A stretch of DNA of 64,000 bases from NCBI GenBank assembly GCA_021202895.1, contig JAJQCE010000015.1:101781-165780 (forward strand). Reading direction: 5' to 3'. The position numbers and the translations under genes are program-made. Under the pieces are notes generated by a model. It had not been told where the DNA came from, ran no database searches, and was given only the letters and a program-made list of their open reading frames with translations. Position 1 is the stretch's first letter. The number at the start of each line of letters is the position of its first letter. Positions 39,373 to 49,412 of the stretch are shown here, piece after piece. Origin of the DNA: Ruminococcus sp. (GTDB lineage: Bacteria > Bacillota > Clostridia > Oscillospirales > Ruminococcaceae).

Positions 39373-40218
39373 ATGGAAATTACAAGGACAGTAGAAAATT
39401 TAAGCTTTGCGGCGGACAGCCATGGTGCGGAGCTTCATTCGATTAAGCTTGATGGGGAGGAGTATCTTTGGCAGTGCGGCAGTGCGTGGAAACGCTATGC
39501 ACCGATACTTTTCCCATTCATCTGCTCGCCTAATGACTCAAAATATTTTGCTTTCGGCAGGCAGTATTTCATGCCGTCAAACCACGGCTTTGCCCGCGAC
39601 AGCGAATTTGAGCTTGCGAACCAGAGTGAAACGGCTGTGGAATTTGAGCTTTGCTCCGATGAGAAAACAAGGGCGGTTTACCCCTACGATTTTTCTCTCA
39701 GGGTTTCTTATGAAATCAAAGACGGTGGGATAGAGGTAAAAAACACGGTTGAAAATTTGGGCTTGACAGCTATGTATTTTTATCTCGGCGGTCATCCTGC
39801 GTTTATGTGCGATATTAACGAGGGAAAAAGCTATGTTGAGTATGAAAAGGACGAGAGAATTACTCAGACGATTGATGGCAGAGAGCTTGTAGTGCTTGAC
39901 GGCGAAAGACGGCTGCTTCTCACAAGAGAACGCTTTAAAAACGATGTTATTATGAAAGACCATCCAAATTCCAGAGCGGTGACGCTGGTTAAGAGCGACG
40001 GCGGATACGTTCGCTTGGAATTTGACGACTCTGACTGCATAGCCGTCTGGACGGCACTTGATGATGAAGCACAGTTTATCTGCCTTGAGCCGTGGACAAG
40101 CGTGCCTGTTTATGCGGACGATGAATATCCTAATCTTGAGGACAAGCCGCACGCAATTAAGCTTGAAGCGAAAGAGAGCTATACGTATAAATACTTTATC
40201 AAGGTAGGCAGGCAGTGA
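39373..40218 (+). CDS. Aldose 1-epimerase family protein
   Basis: [31 protein letters not shown]. Confidence 0.85.
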   Translation: MEITRTVENLSFAADSHGAELHSIKLDGEEYLWQCGSAWKRYAPILFPFICSPNDSKYFAFGRQYFMPSNHGFARDSEFELANQSETAVEFELCSDEKTRAVYPYDFSLRVSYEIKDGGIEVKNTVENLGLTAMYFYLGGHPAFMCDINEGKSYVEYEKDERITQTIDGRELVVLDGERRLLLTRERFKNDVIMKDHPNSRAVTLVKSDGGYVRLEFDDSDCIAVWTALDDEAQFICLEPWTSVPVYADDEYPNLEDKPHAIKLEAKESYTYKYFIKVGRQ

Positions 40219-40679
40219 GAGCGGTAATTCAGAGAGTAACGCAGGCAAGCGTTTCGGTTGACGGCAATGTAATAGGCAGTATAGATAACGGCTTGCTAGT
40301 GCTTCTGGGAGCATATTCTGCCGATACTCAAACGGACGCTGAGAAGCTTGCTCAGAAAATTTCAAAGCTGAGGATTTTTGCAGACGCTGACGGCAAGACT
40401 AATCTTTCGGTCAATGATGTCAAGGGCAAGCTGTTGGTAATTTCACAGTTTACGCTCTGCGCCGACTGTGCGCATGGCAACAGACCCAGCTTTATTAACG
40501 CCTGTGAGCCGAAAAGAGCGGAGCAGCTGTATGAGTATTTCAAGCGCTGCTGTGAGGAAAGCGTTGAGGCAGGTATAGAAAGCGGCAGCTTCGGAGCGGA
40601 TATGAAGGTTTCGCTGCTTAATGATGGACCGTTCACAATTGTCCTTGAATGTAGGAACAGTAAAATTGTCGATATTTAA
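40215..40679 (+). CDS. dtd: D-aminoacyl-tRNA deacylase
   Basis: [48 protein letters not shown]. Confidence 0.96.
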   Translation: MRAVIQRVTQASVSVDGNVIGSIDNGLLVLLGAYSADTQTDAEKLAQKISKLRIFADADGKTNLSVNDVKGKLLVISQFTLCADCAHGNRPSFINACEPKRAEQLYEYFKRCCEESVEAGIESGSFGADMKVSLLNDGPFTIVLECRNSKIVDI

Positions 40680-40815
40680 TAAATGAATTTTAGCGATACC
40701 TGAATAAAAAATTTAAAAGTGCTTGACAAATATTAAAAAATAGTGTATGATAAAATTAGAGGGAATAGTGCGTCAAGCTGAATGTGCTTTTTGTAAATGT
40801 AAGAGTTGGTTTGTT

Positions 40816-41319
40816 ATGAGAAAATTTTTCAAGGCTTGCTGTATTGCCTTTTCTGTGGTGCTTGTGAGCTGTTCTGATACAGTTGAAAGTGCTGTAGGCT
40901 ATGAGCAGATAGCTTCTGCGGCAGGTCAGGCGATTTATTACGAGGACGAGGCGTCCTATCTTAGCTGTTGGCTGCCGTACGAAAAGGCACAGCTTGTACT
41001 CAGTGATGAGTATCAGGAGGGCTTTGTCGCTGAAATGTTTGACGGCGATGAATACCAGAGCAAGCTGAGGACGCAGATTACCGACAGCACAGAGCTTAGC
41101 GAGGAGGAAATCGCACAGCTTGAAAGCGATGCACAGGAACGATACGGAGTGTGTATTGATTTTACCAAGGCTCAGCAGCTTGAGGTGAGATTCAGCGCAC
41201 AGCGCAGCGGCAAAACCTATGAGGACGTGCGCGAGCTGACGGCGGTTAGATTTTCAAATTCCTGGTATTTGTACGGCGATGTTATTATTTCCTTTGATTT
41301 TGTTGAAAGTGAAACGTAA
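40816..41319 (+). CDS. Lipoprotein of unknown function
   Basis: MRKFFKACCIAFSVVLVSC lipobox. Confidence 0.65.
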   Translation: MRKFFKACCIAFSVVLVSCSDTVESAVGYEQIASAAGQAIYYEDEASYLSCWLPYEKAQLVLSDEYQEGFVAEMFDGDEYQSKLRTQITDSTELSEEEIAQLESDAQERYGVCIDFTKAQQLEVRFSAQRSGKTYEDVRELTAVRFSNSWYLYGDVIISFDFVESET

Positions 41320-41333
41320 AGGGGAGATTTGTT

Positions 41334-42035
41334 ATGTCAAATTGTGAAAAATGCGGAAGCCCGCTTGACGATGGCGCAAAATTCTGTACCGTCTGCGGAA
41401 CTCCAGTTACGGTAAAGAAAATTTCAGCGGACAGATTCTGCGTTCAGTGCGGAAATCTGCTTAAGCCAGGTACTAAGTTTTGCGAGGTATGCGGCAGAGA
41501 GGTCGCTTCTGAAAAGCCAAAGGTGCAGGAGGAGCAGCCGCTCCAGACGGGAATGGACGAGCTGGTTATTCCTGAAATTACAGATGAAACCTTTGCAGGT
41601 GATAAGGGTATAAGCAATGAAAGCTTTGATGGCTTTGAAGCGGCGGTAATGCCTGATTCTCAGTCCGCAGCTCCGAGTGCTCCCGCTCCGATGCCTGAAT
41701 TTTCAATGGATTCAGCTATGCCTGATACTAAGCAAAAGCCAAAGCCTGCAACAGTCAAGGTTACGGCGACAGCCGCTCCGAAGCCTGCGCCATCGCAGGA
41801 TCCCTACTATGTGCCTGAACAGAATAGAAATGCGGCTCAGGCAAGTGCTCCTGATTCTGACGGCAAAAAGGGCAAAGGTTCAAAAATAGTGCCGATTATT
41901 TTGGTGATTCTGATAGTGGCTGTGCTTGTGGTTGACCTGTTTGTTTTTGTTATAAATAAAAATGACGATGACAAGGCTGAAGCGGAGGTAAATGTCATCA
42001 GTACAGTGCAGATTATGGAAAATGTAGGAGAGTAG
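41334..42035 (+). CDS. Double zinc-ribbon protein with Pro/Ala linker and C-terminal TM
   Basis: CEKCGSPLDDGAKFCTVCGTPV; CVQCGNLLKPGTKFCEVCGREV; IVPIILVILIVAVLVVDLFVFVI. Confidence 0.85.
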   Translation: MSNCEKCGSPLDDGAKFCTVCGTPVTVKKISADRFCVQCGNLLKPGTKFCEVCGREVASEKPKVQEEQPLQTGMDELVIPEITDETFAGDKGISNESFDGFEAAVMPDSQSAAPSAPAPMPEFSMDSAMPDTKQKPKPATVKVTATAAPKPAPSQDPYYVPEQNRNAAQASAPDSDGKKGKGSKIVPIILVILIVAVLVVDLFVFVINKNDDDKAEAEVNVISTVQIMENVGE

Positions 42036-42236
42036 TGGCAGTTTAAACGTTAAAAAAACTAACCATAAATGTAAAATATACAAACATTGCTTGAAAATTT
42101 TTACGTTAATTAGTGGAGAATTTTTTATAAAACTATTGCCTAATTAGAAAAAATGTGATATAATTATTTTATAGGCGGCTAAGCAAGTATTTTTGTAAAA
42201 GCCGAAAAGATTTTTGTGAAAGGGTTGAAGCTAGGT

Positions 42237-43463
42237 ATGCCTTCGTTTGGAAAAAAAGTAAAGGAAGAGTCCATCAACGACAAGATGGTGAGAATGTTTA
42301 AAGAGGGAAAGAGTGTCAATGAGATTTCTGAGGAGCTTGAAGTCAAGGCAGACGTTATTACCAACGTTATCAGAAGACGCTGCGGAGAGGACAGTATACC
42401 TGAAACGGTAGTTCGTTCTAAAAATTCAATGCCTAAGTTTGAGGAAACTGCACTCAAGGCGGACGAGGTGGCTGCAAATGACGAAGCCTCTCAGGAGGAG
42501 ATTGCAGAGGAGCCTGGTGCAGTTGAGAAATTTATCCAGGAAAAGGAAGGACAGACCGAAACAACGGAGGGTCTGAGCAAGCTTGAGCGTTATATGCTTG
42601 AGAAGGAAAAGAAAAAGCAGGAGGAAGCAGAAGAGGTTGTCGAAGAAGCTGCTGAGCCTGAGGAGGTTTCCATGGAGGGTATTTCCACCGATGACTTGGA
42701 TTTAGGCGCAGATATTTATGAGCAGGAGCCTGTTGTAAGCAAGCAGCCTGTTGAAGAGCCTGAGCCTGTTGCTGAGATGGAGGGCATTTCCGCTGAGGAC
42801 ATTCCTGAGCTTAGTGAAGAGTCTGAGCAGACTGCCGCAGAAGCTGCGCCTGTAAATGAAGAGCCGGCTGCTGCCGAAGAGCCTGTAGTTCAGGAGGAAA
42901 TTGCCAAGGAAGCGGCGTCTATCGATGCGTCTAACATGAACGGCAGTGCGCTTGACAAGATGAAAGCGTTTGCGCAGATGCAGATTGCGGCTAACAACAA
43001 GAAGCTTGCCGAGCTTGAAGCAAAGCTTAACGGAGTTGAGGACGATTATACAGCACAGCTTGAAGCGGCTGAAAAGGCGGTTGAGGAGTCCAAGGTTACA
43101 TATGAAAAGGTACTGACGCTCAGCGATGAAATAGCGCAGAAGCGCGATGAAATCAAGGCGGAGCACAGAGCCGCTCTGGCGCATGCGGAGGAGGACTACC
43201 GCAAGAAGCTTGCGCAGCTTGACGAGGAGTACAATGACGCAACCGCTCATGCGAACAAGACTTTAGCTGAAAAGGAAGCCGAGATCAATGCGGAAGCGGA
43301 CGCTAACAACGCTGAAAAGGAAGCAGCTAAGAACAGCTTCCTGAGCAATCAGGCTGTTGTAAACGACCTTAAGAACAAAATTTCATCCGATGTTGACGGC
43401 GTAAAAGAACAGATCGCCAAGCTTAAGGATGAGAACAAGAGCTACGAGAGCTTTATGGTTTAA
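42237..43463 (+). CDS. Protein with N-terminal HTH-like segment and long C-terminal coiled coil
   Basis: INDKMVRMFKEGKSVNEISEELEVKADVITNVIRRRCG; heptad-rich Lys/Glu/Ala region. Confidence 0.75.
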   Translation: MPSFGKKVKEESINDKMVRMFKEGKSVNEISEELEVKADVITNVIRRRCGEDSIPETVVRSKNSMPKFEETALKADEVAANDEASQEEIAEEPGAVEKFIQEKEGQTETTEGLSKLERYMLEKEKKKQEEAEEVVEEAAEPEEVSMEGISTDDLDLGADIYEQEPVVSKQPVEEPEPVAEMEGISAEDIPELSEESEQTAAEAAPVNEEPAAAEEPVVQEEIAKEAASIDASNMNGSALDKMKAFAQMQIAANNKKLAELEAKLNGVEDDYTAQLEAAEKAVEESKVTYEKVLTLSDEIAQKRDEIKAEHRAALAHAEEDYRKKLAQLDEEYNDATAHANKTLAEKEAEINAEADANNAEKEAAKNSFLSNQAVVNDLKNKISSDVDGVKEQIAKLKDENKSYESFMV

Positions 43464-43481
43464 ATAGAAAAAACGTATTTT

Positions 43482-43589
43482 AAAGCGGGGAAACATGACG
43501 GTTGATAGGTATAGGTTTTATTCGTGCGGCGCAGAGCTTGGCTCGGCGATGCAAAAGCCCTTGAAGATAAGCTGTTATGCCTCCGCTTT
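43482..43589 (+). ncRNA. Candidate structured RNA closed by a 9-bp stem ending in a U-tract
   Basis: AAAGCGGGG...CCTCCGCTTTTT in a non-coding gap. Confidence 0.35.
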
Positions 43590-43623
43590 TTAATTTTTAC
43601 TGATAAATTAAGGACGTGAAAAA

Positions 43624-44715
43624 ATGGAATATCTGAAATATTCGGTTCAAAATCTGAAATTATTCATTTTGAACCATAGAGCAATGTTTATGATGATGTT
43701 TTTGTTTGAAATTATCGCTGTCGTTTGCTTGCTCTTTTCCTACGGACTTTTTTTTAACGCCAGAGAAACAAGCGGAGAGTTGGAGGACGAGCAGAGAACC
43801 TTTGTTTATGACTTCTGCGCCGCTGATGAAAATGGGGGATACGATTATTCAACTGCTTTGACAGAAATGGATGCAAAGGCGGATGAACTGATTGAATTTT
43901 TAGGAGAGGATTTTGACAGCATAACGCTGTATATGATGGTGACTGATGAGAATGGAAACGAACATTCAGCGTCTGCGTATGGCTATTTATCAGGCGAAAG
44001 CGAAAGATTTGAAAACGCTGATTTCAGCGTTTCAGATAACTGGTGTGCGGTCAGCGATTCCGTAAGCTCGCTTGTGAGCGATGGAAAAATCGTCATAAAC
44101 GGTGCTGAATTTAATGTCCTGGAAACAGGAGATTTTTTTTCTGATATAATTATGCCGCTAAGGTCGGTGACAAGCGATTTTGAGTGCGCCTCTATGACCT
44201 TCAAGCTAAATTCCCAGCCGTCAAGGGAGGAAATTGACAGCATTGACTCAAAATGCGCTGAAATATTTGGCGTTACAAGCACGGAGCAGCCCGAAGCAAG
44301 CAGTCTTTTGGAAGCTCAGATTAACAATATGTTCTATCTTTATTCGGTAATCATAATTGTAATATTTATTTTAAATCTTTCACTTTATTTTAAATACACC
44401 TTTCAAACCCGCAAAAATCAGATGTATATTTTCATGCTTTGCGGCAGTGAGTCAAAACAAATAACTTTAATTTTTGTACTTCAGACGATTTTCCAGCTCA
44501 TAGCAGGCTTTGCGCTAGGATTTGCACTTTTCCACTCTTGCGGAATAGACCTTTGTCAAAAAATCTATCCCGACTTTTCCGAATATTACGGTCAAAAAAT
44601 ATATTTAACTGTTTTTGCCCTCTACCTGATAATTTCAATTTTAATCGTGTTCCTGATAACACTACCGTATGTCAAAAGCATTGTTAATATTAAGGAAAGG
44701 AGTGCTGTAAAATGA
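43624..44715 (+). CDS. FtsX/MacB-like permease
   Basis: One N-terminal TM, large extracytoplasmic loop, three C-terminal TMs. Confidence 0.65.
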   Translation: MEYLKYSVQNLKLFILNHRAMFMMMFLFEIIAVVCLLFSYGLFFNARETSGELEDEQRTFVYDFCAADENGGYDYSTALTEMDAKADELIEFLGEDFDSITLYMMVTDENGNEHSASAYGYLSGESERFENADFSVSDNWCAVSDSVSSLVSDGKIVINGAEFNVLETGDFFSDIIMPLRSVTSDFECASMTFKLNSQPSREEIDSIDSKCAEIFGVTSTEQPEASSLLEAQINNMFYLYSVIIIVIFILNLSLYFKYTFQTRKNQMYIFMLCGSESKQITLIFVLQTIFQLIAGFALGFALFHSCGIDLCQKIYPDFSEYYGQKIYLTVFALYLIISILIVFLITLPYVKSIVNIKERSAVK

Positions 44716-45938
44716 AAATCAAGTATGCCTTTCTTTCCTTTACAAACTATTTGTCAATCAATCTTTTGATAATACTGGAGATTTATGTGCTTTTTACAGC
44801 GGTGAATATTTCACTCGGCTCCCTGAACAGCCGCAGCGTGCTTTATACTCCGCTTAAGGAATATATCGAAAGCGACGGGTTTGTATTTTTCGGAGATTCT
44901 GAAAGCTATTATGATGAGCTTATGGCTGAAGGTGAAGATGGAGAGGAAATTACAGAGGAAGAAGAGGAAGAGGAAAGCTTCGGCTATGATATGGACGAGC
45001 TTATGTCAACATTAAATGACAGTGCGGAATACACAACTGTCCGTTCGTATGGTGACAGCGAGATCTTTTACACTATTCTCCCAGACGAAATTTTTGATAA
45101 GCTTAAGCTTCAGGTGCAGACGGGAAGTCTTTTTGACAGCTCTGAAAAATCCGATTATCCGCTGCTTATTGCGTCCGCAAACAAAGACGGAATTGAAAAG
45201 GGTAGCATTGTTGAGGACGGCAATCAAAATAAATACGAGGTTGCGGCGGTGCTTACGGATCTCTCCTATCTTCTCACCTTCAGCACCTACAATTATGAAA
45301 TGACCTATGAGGATTTTTACACAACGCTCGACATTGATTATGACGATAACGTTTTTTACTACACGTCTGAAAGTCAGATTAAAGATTTAGAGCTGCTTTA
45401 CAGCATTGATACGTCTGAAATTGGATTTGTAACCTATAGCGCACAGGTAACAGAAGAGGAAATTGAAGCTGATATGGACAAGCTTTCCGCTTACGGAATG
45501 ACAATGAAAAACGAGCTGATAGAATCAAGAAGCAGCAGTCTGATTACAGATGATTTTAAAAAAATGATTCCGCCGATTGCGGCTTTTGCGATGATAGTTC
45601 TGATCGGAATAATAAGCACCTCTGCGATAATTTCCAAAAACATGACTCGCAAGCTTGCGGTTATGTTTTGCTGCGGAGCGACAAAATCCGACTGCGTTTT
45701 TGTAAGCTCCTCAAGCACAATTCTTGTAACAATAATTGCGCTGGCTGCTTCGGCTTTAACTGTCCTTGCGCTTGACGGTTCAGACATTTCCAAAACCTAC
45801 GGACTTGTCTTCACAAGCTCAAATTTACTGATGACGCTGATTCTTGTTCTGGTGTTGATTTTAATAAGCGTTGTTGTTTCTAAATCGCTGGTGTCGACAG
45901 ACAAGCTTCATGAGCTTTTAAAGGCGGACGCAAAATGA
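44712..45938 (+). CDS. FtsX/MacB-like permease
   Basis: Same topology; 4-nt overlap with upstream permease; AVMFCCGATKSDCVFVSSSS-type FtsX segment. Confidence 0.7.
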   Translation: MKIKYAFLSFTNYLSINLLIILEIYVLFTAVNISLGSLNSRSVLYTPLKEYIESDGFVFFGDSESYYDELMAEGEDGEEITEEEEEEESFGYDMDELMSTLNDSAEYTTVRSYGDSEIFYTILPDEIFDKLKLQVQTGSLFDSSEKSDYPLLIASANKDGIEKGSIVEDGNQNKYEVAAVLTDLSYLLTFSTYNYEMTYEDFYTTLDIDYDDNVFYYTSESQIKDLELLYSIDTSEIGFVTYSAQVTEEEIEADMDKLSAYGMTMKNELIESRSSSLITDDFKKMIPPIAAFAMIVLIGIISTSAIISKNMTRKLAVMFCCGATKSDCVFVSSSSTILVTIIALAASALTVLALDGSDISKTYGLVFTSSNLLMTLILVLVLILISVVVSKSLVSTDKLHELLKADAK

Positions 45939-45963
45939 TTTTAGAAGGCTTCGACCATGATAA

Positions 45964-45996
45964 TAAGGACTGTCGTTTTTTGCGGCAGTCCTTTTG
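45964..45996 (+). terminator. Intrinsic terminator
   Basis: aaggactgtcgttttttgcggcagtcctttt. Confidence 0.8.
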
Positions 45997-46261
45997 CAGC
46001 TTTTTGATAACAATTTGTGAATTGATTTTTAAAATATTGTATAAAAGGTCGCTTTGTTGTCAAATTGTTGTCGTTTATAACGAAACTGTAATAATTTTTG
46101 CCGCTAAATTCATCTAAATAGATGTTGACTAAAAGAGAAAAGTGTAGTATAATATATAGTGAGGTTTTATTTGCATTTATGTTAAGGCAAATTGTGTAAA
46201 AGCTGCGGTAAATAAATATAGTGCCGCAAGGAGAAACAAAACATTAAATAGGAGGTCCTTG

Positions 46262-47605
46262 ATGAAAAGGTATCTTGGGATAGCGATTAGTCTGCTTCTG
46301 GTTTTGTCTATGGCAGGGTGTACCTTGCCGGGTGAAACGAATGACGACAGCAGCTATATCGTGACAAGCGCAGGCGACGACAGCGATACGACTGAAGAGG
46401 TTGTTAATTACGAATGGTCGCTTGATCCGACAATTTCCGCTGATAACATTATCGTGTTTGACTCCAGTCAGGTTAATCCCGACAGCAGTGATTTAAATAT
46501 GATGTATGAAACAACGGCGATTATCTGTCAGAACGGCTTGTACGGATTTATAGACTACAGCGGAAATATTCTTGTTACGCCGTCATATAAGTATTACTTT
46601 ATCTGCTCGTGCGGTCAGATTATTCTGTACAACATTGTAGACGCAGATAACAATGAGTATGAGTACTGCACATTTGATTCGCAGGGCAATGTGGTTGACT
46701 ACTTCACCAACCACGAAAGCTCTGTGATTGAATACTATTACGATGAGGACGATGGAACAATTTACTATGCGAGAGAGGCGGACAACTGGGTTCTTTATGA
46801 GTACACCGACAAAAAGACGGTCGTTGCGCAAAAGGCTAATGTTGTCGAGAACAGCGGCGCATATATTGTTGAGAGCAGTACGGATGAGGTTAAGTACGGG
46901 CTTGTAAAGCAGGGCGAGGTGGTTCTGGATTTTGAATATGACGACTACTACGCTCCTGCATACAAGGGCGCGGGAATTACTGCGATTGCTCTTGAAAAGG
47001 ACGGCAAGTGGGGCTATGTAAATTCAAGCGGCGAAACAATTTTAGACTTTAACTGTGATGAGATTTTCAGCTCCTACAACGGAGAGCTTGCGGATTCAAG
47101 CGAGAGCAGCCATCCTTTCTTATTTTCAAACGGCTATGTTGCGGTAAGCATAAATTACACGTTTGGCTACTACGATTTAGACGGCAACTGCATAGTTAAG
47201 TCAACAGAATTTGAACAGGCTCGTCCGGTTCACAAGAACAAGGCGTGGGTATGCTCAGGCGGCTTGTGGGGAGTTATCCGATTCGGCGATGAGGAAGAAG
47301 AGGAGGAAACGACAACTACCACGACTACAACCACTACGACTACAACCACCTATTATCGGACATGGGCGACAACCACATCAGCTGAAACAACAGAATATGA
47401 TGAGGAGAGCGATCCTGACGAGGAAGAAAGCGCAGAGGATTCTGAGGAGGAAACAGAAACCACTGCGACGACTGCTTCTCAGACGCAATCTGAGCAGACG
47501 ACAACCACTCAGCAGCAAACCACTGCACAGACAACGACAGTTGCGCCTGAAACAACTACTGCACAGACGCAGGAGACTACTCAGGCAACTGAAGCAGCAG
47601 AATAA
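46262..47605 (+). CDS. WG-repeat lipoprotein with Thr-rich C-terminus
   Basis: Lipobox SMAGC; GLYGFIDYSGNILV, GKWGYVNSSGETIL, GLWGVIRFG; poly-Thr tail. Confidence 0.85.
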   Translation: MKRYLGIAISLLLVLSMAGCTLPGETNDDSSYIVTSAGDDSDTTEEVVNYEWSLDPTISADNIIVFDSSQVNPDSSDLNMMYETTAIICQNGLYGFIDYSGNILVTPSYKYYFICSCGQIILYNIVDADNNEYEYCTFDSQGNVVDYFTNHESSVIEYYYDEDDGTIYYAREADNWVLYEYTDKKTVVAQKANVVENSGAYIVESSTDEVKYGLVKQGEVVLDFEYDDYYAPAYKGAGITAIALEKDGKWGYVNSSGETILDFNCDEIFSSYNGELADSSESSHPFLFSNGYVAVSINYTFGYYDLDGNCIVKSTEFEQARPVHKNKAWVCSGGLWGVIRFGDEEEEEETTTTTTTTTTTTTTYYRTWATTTSAETTEYDEESDPDEEESAEDSEEETETTATTASQTQSEQTTTTQQQTTAQTTTVAPETTTAQTQETTQATEAAE

Positions 47606-47610
47606 AATCA

Positions 47611-47650
47611 GCCCCTCAGGCATCATGTACAAGCCTGAGGGGCGTTTTTT
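47611..47650 (+). terminator. Intrinsic terminator
   Basis: gcccctcaggcatcatgtacaagcctgaggggcgtttttt. Confidence 0.9.
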
Positions 47651-47660
47651 AAATCAATCT

Positions 47661-48692
47661 TTAGTATTTAAGTCTTTTAAGAATATCTGTGAGCGAGTCA
47701 GTTCTAAGGTTTACTCCCTCAAGAACCTTGTGCTTTGAGGTGTAGAGCGCCCTGCCGCCGTTTGTAAATCTCAAAAAGCATTCGGCATTTGAAAACATCT
47801 GCTCAATTCTGGCAATGTCGCTTTTTTCCTCAAAGAGAAAAAGAGGATACTGCTGTGAGCGGACAATTTCCGTGCGGTAGTCCGCAACAATTTTCTGGGC
47901 GTCTTTGTCCGTTTCAGGGGAGGTGTAGAAAATTCCCGCTATCGTTCCCATCTCAGCAATCTGGTCGGTAATTACGTTTGAGAGAATCTCGTTTATCGAC
48001 TGCTCGGTGTATTCATAGTGAACAACAGTGATGCAGCCTTGCTCTCTGAGCTGTCTGACTGCGTTTATGCAGCTGTCGCTTTCGCCGTCAAAATGTACCG
48101 ATGTCACTAAATTGTTAAGCTCGCTTGTGCGGCTTATAACCTCTCTTGTAAGACGTATAGGATTTATAAAGAACAGAAAAGCGCACTCGTCAAACTCCGC
48201 CGCCATCTCAAGAAGCTGTGGGTAGTCATCGCTGAAGCATATTACTGAATAAATGTAAATTCCAAGCTCCATTCCCTGCTTGATTGCGCTTGTAATATCT
48301 TCAACTGTAAGCGAATCCTCTTCGCCAAGGGTGAAGCTTAGCATAAACGGAATGTGACAGCCAAGCTGCGCTTCCTTTTCTCTTAACAGCTTTGCGCCGC
48401 TTGTACAGCCGTTGTAGCCGAAGTTAAGACCAAAGGTGATAAGCTTTTCATCGTCAATTTCCTTGACAATGTTTTCAGCTAAACGGTAGTAGGAGCTGTT
48501 TTCGTTGGAGAGGTAATGCTGAGTAATGTCAAAAATTTCACGCTGATTGCAGCCCTCCGCAAAATTAAGACCAAGGTCTACTAAATTGCGCATACTTCTC
48601 TTTGGATCACGACGAATGTCATTCAAAGCCTTTTTAAAAGTAGTGCGCAGCAGCGATTTTGTAATTTTGTCGGTTTTGATACCAAATTCCAT
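47661..48692 (-). CDS. Hypothetical protein, possibly a radical-SAM-like barrel without the CxxxCxxC motif
   Basis: 343 aa ORF; GLNFGYNGCTSGAKLLREKEAQLGCHIPFMLSF resembles rSAM barrel layout; no cluster motif. Confidence 0.55.
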   Translation of the reverse strand: MEFGIKTDKITKSLLRTTFKKALNDIRRDPKRSMRNLVDLGLNFAEGCNQREIFDITQHYLSNENSSYYRLAENIVKEIDDEKLITFGLNFGYNGCTSGAKLLREKEAQLGCHIPFMLSFTLGEEDSLTVEDITSAIKQGMELGIYIYSVICFSDDYPQLLEMAAEFDECAFLFFINPIRLTREVISRTSELNNLVTSVHFDGESDSCINAVRQLREQGCITVVHYEYTEQSINEILSNVITDQIAEMGTIAGIFYTSPETDKDAQKIVADYRTEIVRSQQYPLFLFEEKSDIARIEQMFSNAECFLRFTNGGRALYTSKHKVLEGVNLRTDSLTDILKRLKY

Positions 48693-48837
48693 AGCATAGC
48701 CCTCCTTTTCAAGTAAAATACAAGCTTTCTGAAAACGCTAAAAACGTAACGCAGATTAGACTCTATATTTATTATACCAAACAGCTTTGATTTTTTCAAA
48801 TCACAATTATCTGATTTTGTCTAAAAACTTAGTAAAG

Positions 48838-48870
48838 TAAAAAGCCGACGGTAAAATCCGCCGACTTTTA
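48838..48870 (-). terminator. Intrinsic terminator of spoVT-like gene
   Basis: gccgacggtaaaatccgccgac with flanking A/T tracts. Confidence 0.75.
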
Positions 48871-48872
48871 AA

Positions 48873-49412
48873 TTAAGATTCAATTTGCTTTCCTATGAAC
48901 ATTGCCGCCGCTTTAGCAAGCATAACCTGATTTTCGTCCGCCTTGTCCTTTTCGCCGTTTGAAACAAATGCGACTGCGCCCGCTATATCGCCCTCAGAAA
49001 TTATCGGCGTCACCGCAAGAGCCTGATTGTCAATTCCCTCAATAGGACGCAGCGGCGAAGACTCGCCTTCCGTTTTTGCATAGGAACGCCTGGCTTCAAG
49101 CAAATCCTCTAAAGCGGCTGAAATTCTGCGCTCGCTGTATTCCTTTTTCTGTGCACCAGCTACAGCGACGACGTGATCTCTGTCAAAGACTACCGCAGGC
49201 GCACCGCCAAGCTTTGAAATAACCTCGCAGGCTTCAGACGCATTCTCAAGCTCATTTACGGGACTGTACTTCTTAAATACAACCTCGCCGTCGGGACCTG
49301 TGTAGATTTCCAGCGGGTCGCCTTCTCTTATCCTCATAGTTCTTCTGATTTCCTTAGGTATAACCACACGGCCTAAATCGTCAATGCGGCGTACTATTCC
49401 TGTTGCTTTCAT
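48873..49412 (-). CDS. spoVT: Stage V sporulation protein T-like AbrB-family regulator
   Basis: MKATGIVRRIDDLGRVVIPKEIRRTMRIREGDPLEIYTGPDGEVVFKKYSP plus C-terminal GAF-like domain. Confidence 0.92.
   Translation of the reverse strand: MKATGIVRRIDDLGRVVIPKEIRRTMRIREGDPLEIYTGPDGEVVFKKYSPVNELENASEACEVISKLGGAPAVVFDRDHVVAVAGAQKKEYSERRISAALEDLLEARRSYAKTEGESSPLRPIEGIDNQALAVTPIISEGDIAGAVAFVSNGEKDKADENQVMLAKAAAMFIGKQIES

Noticed and set aside
39577-40365. 262-aa antisense ORF across aldose-epimerase/dtd
   Set aside because: Spans two well-supported genes on the other strand; no recognisable motifs
42702-43250. 182-aa antisense ORF in the coiled-coil gene
   Set aside because: Reverse complement of Glu/Lys/Ala codons; no independent support
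47290-47360. Short tandem acn repeats that could be mistaken for a CRISPR or VNTR array
   Set aside because: Explained by poly-Thr coding; no repeat-spacer structure
47211-47738. 175-aa Arg/Leu/Gln-rich ORF in the WG-lipoprotein tail
   Set aside because: Alternate frame of the Thr-rich repeat; runs through the terminator
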